Assembly: GCA_002118135.1 (NCBI GenBank)
Contig: BDIU01000201.1
Span: 248,001 to 312,000, forward strand
Length of the DNA: 64,000 bases
Direction of reading: 5' to 3'
From: Trebouxia sp. TZW2008
Taxonomy: Eukaryota; Chlorophyta; Trebouxiophyceae; Trebouxiales; Trebouxiaceae
The position numbers and the translations under genes were made by a program. The stretch's first letter is position 1. The number at the start of each line of letters is the position of its first letter. The notes beneath the pieces were generated by a model, which saw only the letters and a list, made by a program, of their open reading frames with translations, was not told the origin of the DNA and searched no databases. Positions 34,101-43,033 of the stretch are shown here, one piece after another.

Positions 34101-37100
34101 GGGTTTACGGCTCACTGTGGCCCCCATTGCGCATTTCACAGATAGCGCTTGAGTGATGCTAGCATCTAAGCAAAAACGGTAGAGCAATCTGCTGTCAATG
34201 GAGATTCCATTCTATCACTGCAAGTTAGACCTGGCTCATTCAGGTTGGCCGGATGAGTGCTGACTCGTGACAGCTCTTGTGCTGGGCACAGGCAGAAACT
34301 TGGTCGGGGTATAATGCGCACCTTATGCTGCATCTCTGCTCAGCCAATGTTGTTTCATTCTGAGACAGCCTGCGGCAGCACGACTTTGTCTGCAGGTGAA
34401 GCGACTTGAGCTGAGCGAACTGCAGCGTGAGCTTTTGCTGAGCATTTTCCCACAAGCAACTTACACTAGTCTTTCTGGCAACGCCAAGCTTAGACTGCAA
34501 AGCCAGGGCCTTGCATGGTGGCATGCGCTGCTGGCAGACACAGTATAAAACAAGAGACAGCTTGGCTTCTGTTGACCTGACATCAAGCTGTAACCCTTTT
34601 CAAGGCTGGGCAAGGCACTGAGGCTGCATCAGCAGCAGATGCCTTCCCATCATTCATCACTGGCAATGTTCTTTAAACACATTCCCTGCTCCCAAAACAA
34701 ATCATGTTGCTCTACAGATTGCTTTATGAAAATAGCAACCGCTCCAGAGGCAATGCCAAAAACAGCTTAATTTGCCATTGCAGGTGGAGGCCAAGTACCC
34801 TGCACTGCTGTTCAAGCAGCAGCTAGACGCCTTTGTGCAGAAAATCTTCCCCATGCTGAGGGACAACGTCAAGAAGGAGATAACGCCGCAGCTGGCAGCG
34901 TGCATCCATGCCCCTAGGACAGCCACCACTCGCAGTCGCCGCACCCGTGATCTCACCTCCTCCCTGTCTTCAGACGGTCCCAGCACACCAGGTGAAGCAC
35001 CACACTAGTTTCTGTCTGTGATCACATTGGCATACACTGCGTAAGGCACTCTTGTCCACCCTTGTTGCAGCTAGACCCAGCACACCACGTAGAGTATTAC
35101 GCTACAATTGACCTCATGGGTTCCTCTGCTAGATACTGTGGTGTGCCGGATCTAAATGCATTTCACATTTAGATCAGGCACACTACAGTATCAGTACAGT
35201 ATTGTATCGAGACCGCTTGGCATGCATTTCTGCAGATGGACCCAGCACACCAGGTAATGCTCAATGCTGCTGGCTGCCTCAGCATGACTCAGCCTGAGTA
35301 CATGGTGCAGTTGCAGATGGCTTGGGTGTGACACAGCTGAGCTTACGCGCTTGGACTGGTCTCAGTTTCAACGGCAATCACAGGCTCAGAATCTACACAA
35401 CTGGTTGAACTGGCTTGATACTGTTGCTGCAGGAGGCTCAAATGCAACGCAGCTGAGCCCACACTGGCGCAACATCCTGGACGTCTTCCAGGCCCTGCTA
35501 GCCACGCTCAAGCAGAACTATGTGCCACCCTTCCTGGTATGCCACAGCCCACGTGTTTGTGCCGTTGCCTTTCTATCAATAAACGTGTTTTGAGATAGGG
35601 AGCTAGATGTGTAAGGTGCCTTTCTACAAGCAGCTTGACGTGACAAGTATGCGTAAGCCTTGCTGGATATGTTTGCGCACTTTTGCTTGCCAGTCTTATA
35701 TTGAGCGGTATTGACTGATGTGTCCATTGTTGTAAGCTCTTTCCACCAAAGCTTATGACCATTTCAGCATCATACAAGCATGCCTGTCTCTGTATAAGTG
35801 TCTGCAGCACTGTTCATGCTTAGCACATGCATTCATGTATGCCACATTGCAGTGAATACTGATATTCAATTGTCTCCCAAGCAAGCTTGTCCTTGATCAG
35901 TGTCTTCAATGGTGAACAACAGCTCTGCACCAGACACGTCTTGATTCAGCACAAAGCTCAACCTCAAGACTTGTGAACGCGAAATAATCATGCGCACTGC
36001 AAGGCATGTTGGTGCAGGTGCGCAAGCTGTTCCAGCAGCTGTTCAGCTTTGTGAATGTTCAGCTGTTCAACCAGCTGCTGCTGCGGCGAGAGTGCTGCAG
36101 CTTCAGCAATGGGGAGTATGTCAAGACAGGCCTGGCTGAAGTAGAGAACTGGATCCACTCTGCTGGCAAGGACTGGACTGGCGAATCTTGGGATGAGCTG
36201 CGCTACATCAGACAGGTATCTTTGCACCTGTCCACGCCTGGAGGTTCTTTCTGTTGTCCTAGGCATAAAGCCACTGAGTGCGCCACCTATGGTCCTTTAT
36301 GTGTCATGCACGCCTCTATGGCTGTTCATGAAGTAATGCCCATGTGCTATGTGGCGTGTGGCGTGCTGACCCTTTTGAAGTGCTTTATGAACACCATGTC
36401 TTCAGAACAAATGCTTTGAGCCATGCCATCACTGTCGTTGATTCCCAGCAATACTCTGAGCTGTAACGGCATAAGGCAGCAGCTCCTCAGCTCCCACAAG
36501 GCATAGCAGCATCTCATGACAGGTGGATGGAGCTCAGTGCTGCAGAGGTTTGCTGTCCCGTGCTGTCAAGTCCAAGTGCATTTGTGTTGAGGGTTGTCTT
36601 GATCTTGTTATATGGCTGCAGGCTGTGACCTTCCTGGTCATCCACCAGAAGCATAAGAAGAGCCTTGAGGAGATCACCAATGACCTGTGTCCAGTCCTGA
36701 GTGTGCAGCAGCTGTACCGCATCAGGTACATACCTTCTGGCCTTGCTCAATTTGTGTGGTCTGCATTGCAGACCCTGCAAGGTGAAGTTGTCCTGTTTGC
36801 ATGCATGACTAAACACACATGTCTGGATATACTGCAGTCTGCAAATCTGCTTTGTCAGGGTCTTTGTGCAAGAACAGCCTTGTAGTCTGCACTACAGAAC
36901 ATATGCATCACTGCCTGAACTCAGATGGTGTGTGCTGACTGCAGCACCATGTACTGGGATGACCGGTACGGCACAGAGACTGTGAGTCATGAGGTGCTGG
37001 GCCGCATGAAGCAGCTCATGGTGGATAACAACACGGCTGCCAGCCATAGCTTCCTGCTGGATGACGACTCCAGCATCCCCTTCTCCCTTGATGACATTTC

Positions 37101-37462
37101 AAATCTCATGGAAGACAAGGTAGGGTCTTGCAACAGCACTTGTCATCATTCTAAACACCAACGTGCTTCCTGTTTTAAAGTGTCAGCAAGCACATCTGGT
37201 CATGAGAAGCATGGACAGCATGCTATGGGCAATTGTCAAACTGAGATGGTCAGCGCATTGGTGTCCGTGCATCACAGTTCTGGGATCATGCGCTAGAGTG
37301 TGACAGTTTCAGAGTGGAAGCTGACTTGCTGATAGAAGTGCGTGTTTGTAACTGCAGGACATGTACTCTGAGATCCCAGTGCCCAAAACGCTGAAGGACA
37401 GCCGGAATTTTGATTTCTTGCAACGAGATCTGCGGCGGACCTCAATGGCGAGCGATGGGTGA
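22159..37462 (+). CDS. Class XI myosin heavy chain (MyTH-free, DIL-tail)
   Basis: Twenty-six exons, from 22159-22350 to 37358-37462, join in phase to a 1661-residue protein. Domains in order are: SH3-like N-terminus (1-64); motor with P-loop GESGAGKT (about 155-162), switch [10 protein letters not shown], switch [16 protein letters not shown] and [20 protein letters not shown]; six IQ motifs from [13 protein letters not shown] to [12 protein letters not shown] (about 750-900) for calmodulin-like light chains; a coiled coil (about 905-1047, exon 30353-30781); an Ala/Pro-rich linker (31130-31889); and a DIL cargo domain ([73 protein letters not shown]). This is the plant/algal organelle-transport myosin. 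The coiled coil is shorter and the linker longer than in land-plant myosin XI as I know it. The intron at 26957-27366 begins GC instead of GT. Echo arrays flank exons 6, 10, 18 and 21. Confidence 0.95.
24265..24345 (+). repeat. Pyrimidine-rich intronic tract
   Basis: This is a C/T-dominated strand with a C9-type run and CACACACACCC, in the intron after the EEYR exon of the myosin gene. It is low complexity. Confidence 0.6.
24845..25255 (+). repeat. Echo array of myosin exon 6 3' end with flanking intron
   Basis: The exon end CTCGCACCAGACAGACTGTAG with ACG/gtcagtttt at 24792-24820 recurs at 24945-24985 (CTCGCAGCAGACAGACTG, GTAGCCGGTCAGCTTGAGC), partially at about 25036-25065 (GACGGTCAGCTTCAGCAC) and at 25125-25160. 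A second intron block (CAACTGAATGCTTGTGAGTC at about 24886) recurs at about 25226. At least one copy keeps a G/GTCAGC donor-like site. Confidence 0.8.
27154..27240 (+). repeat. Echo of myosin exon 10 5' end
   Basis: This is a copy of the exon start [19 protein letters not shown] (real first base 27367) with a GCGCAG acceptor. It reads [18 protein letters not shown], then diverges. It is 206 bp upstream of the real acceptor and inside the GC-AG intron. Confidence 0.88.
27535..27690 (+). repeat. 29-30 bp minisatellite in a myosin intron
   Basis: About five diverged units of the pattern CATG-GTC-CTGAGCATCAGG-TTGAGCT run from 27541 to 27690. Units end at roughly 27570, 27600, 27629, 27658 and 27687. 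The tract lies just after the donor of exon 10 and contains no coding sequence. Confidence 0.75.
30293..30327. repeat. (GCT/GCC)n microsatellite before a myosin exon
   Basis: GCTGCTGCTGCCGCCGCCGC followed by (TGC)4 lies in the intron about 25 bp upstream of the coiled-coil exon acceptor (30353), in the region where the branch point and polypyrimidine tract are expected. Confidence 0.8.
32385..32495 (+). repeat. Echo copies of myosin exon 18 5' end
   Basis: The exon start (real first base 32559; [20 protein letters not shown]) recurs at 32389-32450 as [24 protein letters not shown], with a GCTGCAG acceptor. A shorter fragment (GCAGACAGCTTGGGCACTGC with AACGTCA) follows at about 32456-32485. 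Confidence 0.88.
32905..33160 (+). repeat. Two echo copies of myosin exon 18 3' end
   Basis: The exon end CTGACCAGGAGAAGCTTCTG through ATATCAG/gtctgtg (32714-32755) recurs at 32917-32962 (CTCACCAGGAAGAGCTGCTG, ATGCCAG/gtctgtg) and, weakly, at 33122-33155 (CACCACGTCAG/gtctagg). The first copy keeps both reading frame and donor. Exon 18 thus has echoes on both sides. Confidence 0.82.
35071..35253 (+). repeat. Two 18-nt echo copies of myosin exon 21 end, possible microexons
   Basis: The last bases of exon 21 (GACGGTCCCAGCACACCAG/gtgaag, ending 34991) recur at 35071-35088 (CTAGACCCAGCACACCAC, preceded by TTGCAG and followed by gtagag) and at 35236-35253 (ATGGACCCAGCACACCAG, preceded by CTGCAG and followed by gtaatg). 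Each is 18 nt, is flanked by AG and GT, and would insert six residues (such as DGPSTP) without a frameshift between exons 21 and 22. Confidence 0.7.
35132..35192 (+). other. Intronic hairpin with 27-bp arms
   Basis: The left arm 35132-35158 and right arm 35166-35192 are reverse complements at 25 of 27 positions with a 7-nt loop. In RNA one of the two mismatches would be a G-U wobble. It lies in a myosin intron between the two possible microexons. It could be a small foldback element or a source of small RNA. No exon similarity was found in the arms. Confidence 0.85.
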
Positions 37463-38823
37463 ATGCGTCTTTAGGTTTATTTCACCATAAGTTGTGTTCA
37501 GAGTTGCAGCTGGCTAGCATGTGTATCCCTAGTGCCCAAAGGGTTCATGTTACTTGCATTGTGTGCGTCCATGACAGCCTGAATCACATTCTGAGCAAAC
37601 TGCAGCCCTTTTTCACGGTCTGAACGTCATCCAGTGGCTCACCGTTGATGTGTACTTTGATAATCATTGTGCCAGCACCAACTATTATATTGTAGTCGGT
37701 GGGGGCGCCATCGTCGCCAGTGTGTACAAAGTGTACAGTACAGCTGTCAGGCCAGCATGTGTAATGATGGAGGCTGGCGTGCAGTACAGTGTGCATCAGA
37801 GCAGCAGCTGCTTGCCAATTTGCACAGAGCGCCTCTGGCGTTACTACAGTCGCATACTGTATGCATCTCTCTCAAGCTGGCCAACCCAAAAGTGCTTGTT
37901 GACTGCAAAATCCTCAGGTCAAGTGTGATGGTGCATGAAACGTTGTTGCGGGTTGATGCAAAGTCTGCAATCGCGATCGCTGCAACACAGCCTTGCAATT
38001 GTGCTTGCAATTCAATTTTTACTTGATGCATGCAGCTGACTTGTCGACAAGCAGCACTGCAGCTGACAACCACTGGTTATCATCTTTGGATCGCACACTG
38101 CTTTGCAATGAACATTTCCTGCAAAGACTGAGGCTGCTGTGAATTTTTGATGGCGAATTTTTGTTCAAGCCAAGAGTCCAGCACAACCATTGGCACTGTC
38201 AGACTCTGACATGAGCCAACAATGGCAAGTGTTCATGATGGTAGATGACTAATGATCTCGTCTGCATCTGGCCAAGGTGACATGTCAAGTTTGCGTAATT
38301 GACAAAAGCAACTAGTTACATGAACATTGTAAGCCAGAAATCAAACTGACTTTCAAGCTGGGTACAAGGCATTGATTTCAGTCAACAATATGGTGCAGCA
38401 TCTGGGCCTGACCTTGTCCAACTGAGACCTAGCTTGTCAAATCTTTGCAGAAAACGCTCTCCAAAAGCTGCCAAGCGTATGATTGAAATGTGCACGGCAA
38501 CCAAGCATCAATAGCTGCATTAAACACTGGTTGCAGCAAGGCATTGCTTTTGATCCTCGTGTTCGTGTACACACACAGGCCCAATGCAGGCTGGCAATCT
38601 ACATGCATTGCAGATGCAGAGCAGCAGTTGAGTATTGCTGGCATCATAAGCACGTGCGCTGCAAGCAAGGAAGCCACTGAGCGATGTTAATATACAAGCC
38701 TGCTCCTGACGCTCATTTGATCAGCTGCCTTCCAAAGGCTGACTGCTGCTGCTGTTGCAAACAAGCTTGGCAGGTTGCAATTCTGGCAGGTTTCACCCAC
38801 CAAAAGCTCTGTGCTGTGTTAGG
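37463..38823. other. Convergent intergenic region, myosin XI / TOM7
   Basis: About 1.36 kb lie between opposite stop codons. A minus-strand frame at 37584-37796 (containing DYNIIVGAGT, IIKVHING) and a possible continuation ending at a stop at 37498 (FAQNVIQAVMDAHN) have some protein-like character, but no family was recognised and no complete exon set could be built. Apart from that, nothing supportable was seen. Confidence 0.45.
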
Positions 38824-39083
38824 CTACATGGGTCCCACCAGCTGTACTAGTGTTGGCTTTGGCTCGGTCATTGTCATTCCAAGAACAACGATGCAAGGTA
38901 TGAATCCGTAGTGTACGATTGGCTGCAAACAAGTCTTTTCGTCAGCATAAGGCATGTCAAGACTGGCGGTGCTGACATCTTGATGCATGTCCTCACCTTT
39001 AGTCTACTGCCGACAATGCCGCTCCATTTGTCCCAAGTCTCCGACAGCTGCTCCAGTGTGCTATTTTGCTTCTCGATCGCCAT
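38824..39083 (-). CDS. TOM7: Mitochondrial import receptor subunit TOM7
   Basis: Two exons (39083-38997 and 38922-38824; intron 74 nt with GTGAGG...TTTGCAG) give a 61-residue protein. The diagnostic core is IVHYGFIPCIVVLGM followed by EPKP and a short VQLVGPM tail, matching the plant TOM7 pattern (THYGFIPLVIIVGMNSxPKP...LLSPV). The single hydrophobic segment after HYGFIP is the outer-membrane anchor. TOM7 modulates assembly and stability of the TOM40 complex. The N-terminal cytosolic part (LSETWDKWSGIVGSRLK) aligns with the plant VKEWTNWSLKKAK segment. It is shorter than land-plant TOM7 at the N-terminus. It is too small for most automatic gene calls. Confidence 0.92.
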
Positions 39084-39837
39084 CGTATGGTTGAAGGAAC
39101 GCTGTGTTCTCTGACACCAGAGTCGGTTTCAGAGCAGCCCTGTCTGTGCTACTCGGAGTAGCCTACTCCCGAGGCAGGCCTCGCACACACGTCACATTCC
39201 TGCAAGTTTTCTTGGCAATTGCTTGCAGACGTGCGCATGTGGCAGGCGACAGAAGCAGCTCTTCAGCATGTTATTTTAGAGGAGAATACAAATGCTAATG
39301 CAAGGTGTCTCACTGGTTGGAGAAGTAAATGTTTTGGGCAACCACAGTATATATGCAATGATTGGTCAGCTGCAGTGCACAAGCTTGTTAAGCAGTCACG
39401 TCCTGAAACCAATTAATGCTCGTAAAGAAGTGTCCTCCTGATGGGGCATGTTGGAGCAAGACTGGGTGTACAACGTTCACAAGATCAGTCAGACATGCTC
39501 ACCGACATGGCATATTTTGATTGTACAAAAATCAGTCAAATGCTCTCAACATATACAAGATAAGAGTACAATGCCTTTGTCATGATGTGAAGTGCGCCTC
39601 AAAGCTGTCAAATCGCCTGGCTGAGCATACGACATGCGTGCCAATCTTGCTTGACCTCATGAGATGAGTTTACACACATGGCAGCAAAATTGTTGCATCC
39701 TTGATCAGTGCACCCCAAGTTTGCCTATGCCTGCAGCAGTCGTATACCAGCATGCCAATCTTTGTGTGAAACACTGCTTGCAGCTTCTGCAGGCAGCTTT
39801 GAAACAGGCTGCTGTTGATTGCGCCGCTTCACGCCAT
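39084..39837. other. Intergenic region, TOM7 promoter side / bZIP 3' side
   Basis: About 750 bp contain the TOM7 upstream region and the bZIP 3' UTR (both genes on the minus strand). No coding exon, repeat or RNA gene was recognised. Confidence 0.5.
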
Positions 39838-42405
39838 TTACACAGCAACTGCTGTTCTTGGTTGCGTGGGCAAGCTTGCTAGCTTTTCCTTGTAAATATA
39901 ATTCTCAAGACCCGGCCAGGGATCAGCCAACTCTTGAACAACAGAAGATGTCACAGCTGCAGAATCAAAGCTGGCAGCGGGGGGCTCTCCTGCTTGATGT
40001 GCAAGGGCATCAACCATTCTGATCAGTCCTTCTGGAGGATGTGGAAAGGTGCGCACTATAGCTGTCGCTGCCTGCCACACACTCAACACCTGCAAGACAT
40101 CATCAGTCAACCTTGCCAATCTGACCTGCTACAGCAATGCTCAGGCAGTTATGCAAGTTGGCAATATTTGGTCGACTCCAGATTTTGGGAATAGCAGAAA
40201 AATGTATGGAACATCTGAGCAGCGTTATTTCTGACACAGAAGGTGAAATGCTGTGACTGCAATGGCCAGGCAAGGTTGGAAGTTTTGCGGAACTCTGGCA
40301 CTGTCTAAACTTTTTCTGATCAATACAGCTAAATAGGTACATGCAATCTTCCATACTGAAGTGACATTGCTCAACACATGCTTTACGATAATTGTTGCCC
40401 ATGCATGCAAACAGTGCGATCTGTCTAGGTTGCAAGTTGTGCAAGAGAACTGCATGAGTACAGGACATGCCTCGCAGTCCAGCAAGCTATTTGGCCAAGA
40501 GACAAGATGCAGCAAAGATGACAACTCACCCCATCCACAATGAGACCCAAGTACTGCATGAAGGCTTCCTGCTGCTGTGCACTGTTGTCCTGTATCTGAT
40601 GCCCTATCTGTACATGCTCTAGACTATCTGTAGTGCTGGTATCGCTCTGTAGCTGCTGCTGCAGTTCCTGCTGCTGACCAGATATGAGAGCTGATTTCTG
40701 AAGGTACGCTCGGCGCAACAGGAAGAGTTTCTTCAGCTGCTCATCGCTGAAATGCAAGCATTGCTGCAGGCAGAGACACAGCTTGTGACTCGGCAGCAAC
40801 CCATGCAGAAACAATTCACCATTGGTGTTGTGCGCTGCATAAGCTTTCGACGGCTGTGGGGAGCCTACGCAGTGTGCAGCAAGCATGAGTCACCCTCATT
40901 GTGCGTCATGTGGGCGCATAACAAACGCATAATGCAACCTTGCATCCTGATGGGTTTTGCAATGTTGCATGTGTGGAGACAGAACGGACAAATACTCAAC
41001 GCTGTACAATGTTCAGGGACACTGAGAGGACAATGTACAACCCTCGATGAGGGCCAGAAGATAGCAATGATTGTTTCGTGCTTACCGCAAGCTCCAGCCA
41101 GTCAGGCTCAGCATTAGCATCAGTCGCTTCAGCAGCATCCTCTGCAGCAGGCATGATGCGCCGCCTGACAAAGTTGTGGTGTGAGTCCAGATCTGCTGTG
41201 GCTTTGGCAGCGCAAAGGCAGCACAACTCGTCATGCAGCGCTGCTAGGCGTCGGCCAGGTTTGCTGCCTTTGAGATCCCACATGGGAGCTTGCCCGCCAG
41301 CCACCAGGCAGATAGCTAGCTCTCTCACATACTCCTGAAATGTTCGGACTGGTGTAATAGCCCAATGTTGGTTGGACTATGAATACTTTTCACAGCTAGC
41401 AATCAACATTTGTATCACCAGGCATTGCAACATGTATAAAACATCAGACACATGGGTAAGACCAGATGAAAAGTTGGCATTTGTACCTCTCTCAGCAACA
41501 CAGAAGATGTCTGACAACTCAGTTTCAGGACCTATCAAGTCAGACACAGGAGCCTCACTTGCATGTTGAGCAAACATTACTTGCCTGCCAAAGGTTGGCC
41601 ATCTGGTGGGGACCCCAGCGTGCCACCTGGTACAGGCTGATCACCTCCTTTGTGTGGTGCACTGTACACGTCACAGTGCCTCTGTTTCTCCAGATGCTAT
41701 GTGCTAGGCTGTTTGCATACGCAGGCCTGAGAGACACCTGTGACATAAACACTGTATCATTTGACCAGTGAAAAGTGAAGCCATCAGCACATTCACAAAC
41801 AAGATGGTGCAAAGCCTGAGCAAAGGTGTCCAAGCAGCGATCTTGCATTTCTACTGCAAGTGCAGTCAAGATAGCTATTACACTTTGCGCACCTGCTGAG
41901 GCAGGGATGCATGAAGCTGACGTGTGTCTCTGAGGCTTGCAACCTGCTCCAGCATGTGATTTTTACCAGTCAAAGCTTGATTTTCAGACTGCAGCTTCTG
42001 AACAGCAGCTGTGCTTGCTGCAAGCTCCTCTTGAAGGCGCTGCCACTTTGTCTGCATAGAAAGTGAGCTTGAGTCAAAATTTGCATGCGAGCGCTGTCCG
42101 CATCACAACAACACTAGTGAAGATCACACCTTCTGCTTCTCCCGGTGACGTTTTTGAGCTCTCTTGTTGAGCTCTTTCACCTGAGCCTTCCTGTCTGCCT
42201 GCTGCTGGTCGTGCGCGAAGGTCTGACCTTCTGCGCTGCCCTCGCCACTTGAAGTCTGAGCCGTCGCGTTGCCGGTGCTATGCTGCAATAAAGCCGGGTC
42301 TAGCGGCTCCAGTGTGCCTAAGAAGTCCAACACCGCGTCTTGCTCAAAGCCACCGAGCAAGTCGTCATTGTCGTCAGGGAACGGCAAAGCTGCTTCTTCA
42401 AACAT
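39838..42405 (-). CDS. bZIP transcription factor, algal type
   Basis: Exon 1 (42405-42130) encodes an acidic/hydrophobic N-terminus (LPFPDDNDDLLGG) and the basic region KELNKRAQKRHREKQK. Exon 2 (42051-41893) follows in phase with a leucine-zipper-like heptad stretch (WQRLQEELAASTAAVQKLQ, ENQALTGKNHMLEQV). Further exons near 41577-41490, 41333-41090, 40775-40520 and 40092-39838 encode EYVRELAICLVAG, the LTP-type helix FSDEQLKKLFLLRRAYLQK, a Gln-rich tract and a C-terminal domain (TAIVRTFPHPPEGLIRMVDALA). This pattern recalls large green-algal bZIP proteins. The target genes are unknown. The junctions between exon 2 and the EYVREL exon are unresolved: one candidate exon at 41869-41740 starts with an in-frame stop in the expected phase. 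Confidence 0.75.
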
Positions 42406-43033
42406 GCCTCAGGATACTTGTGCTACAGCGTGCAAGTGGAGTGGACAAGTTTTAGCAGTGTCTCACTGATTTGCATTGGATTCGGAGCAAACGCTTTGCA
42501 GAAGTCAAATGCGTCATGCACTGCCTAATCAGCTGTCCGTGACAATCTGCACAAGCACCTGCTCAGTCTTTTGCATTGGTAGAGTCAGCTTTGGAACTAG
42601 ACGTGGCCTCACATACTTGAAGTCCTCAAGTCTGATGAGCTTTGCCTGTTACAGTTCACAGTAGTCTGTTTCAGCAGAAGCTGACATTGCCGTGATGCTT
42701 TTCTGGTATGACAATGCCCCACCACAGCACACAGCAGCTGACTGGTAACAAAGTTGTAATACAAGAGCAGACTATGTCAACAGTTCTGGTCGAAACACAC
42801 ACTGTAAAAACGTAAAACATAACACACGTAGCACCAACCCCTACAAAGCATACACACTTCAATTACATTTTTAGAGCAATTCTTGACGTCAATATAGTAC
42901 ATACAAACGAGCAGACTCCACCTCTCACCACTTCTGCTTCTGACCTCAGTTCCAAAAGCAGCACATACTAGCAAGACCACTCAAGCTGGGATGGGTTTTG
43001 TACATGCCTGTTCAGCACATGACAGTCAGATGC
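42406..43033. other. Intergenic region, bZIP promoter side / Cramped-like 3' side
   Basis: About 630 bp separate two genes on the same strand. Nothing beyond expected promoter and 3' UTR DNA was recognised. Confidence 0.5.

Noticed and set aside
37498..37796. Possible small minus-strand gene (DYNIIVGAGTMIIKVHING; FAQNVIQAVMDAHN) between myosin and TOM7
   Set aside because: No start, no full exon set and no family match could be established. A TRAPP-like resemblance at the C-terminus was too weak to claim.
41740..41869. Exon 3 of the bZIP gene (VEMQDRCLDTFAQALHHLV)
   Set aside because: With the only clear acceptor (CTTGCAG) the phase expected from exon 2 gives an immediate TAG; the open frame needs a different phase. 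It was left unresolved and not asserted.
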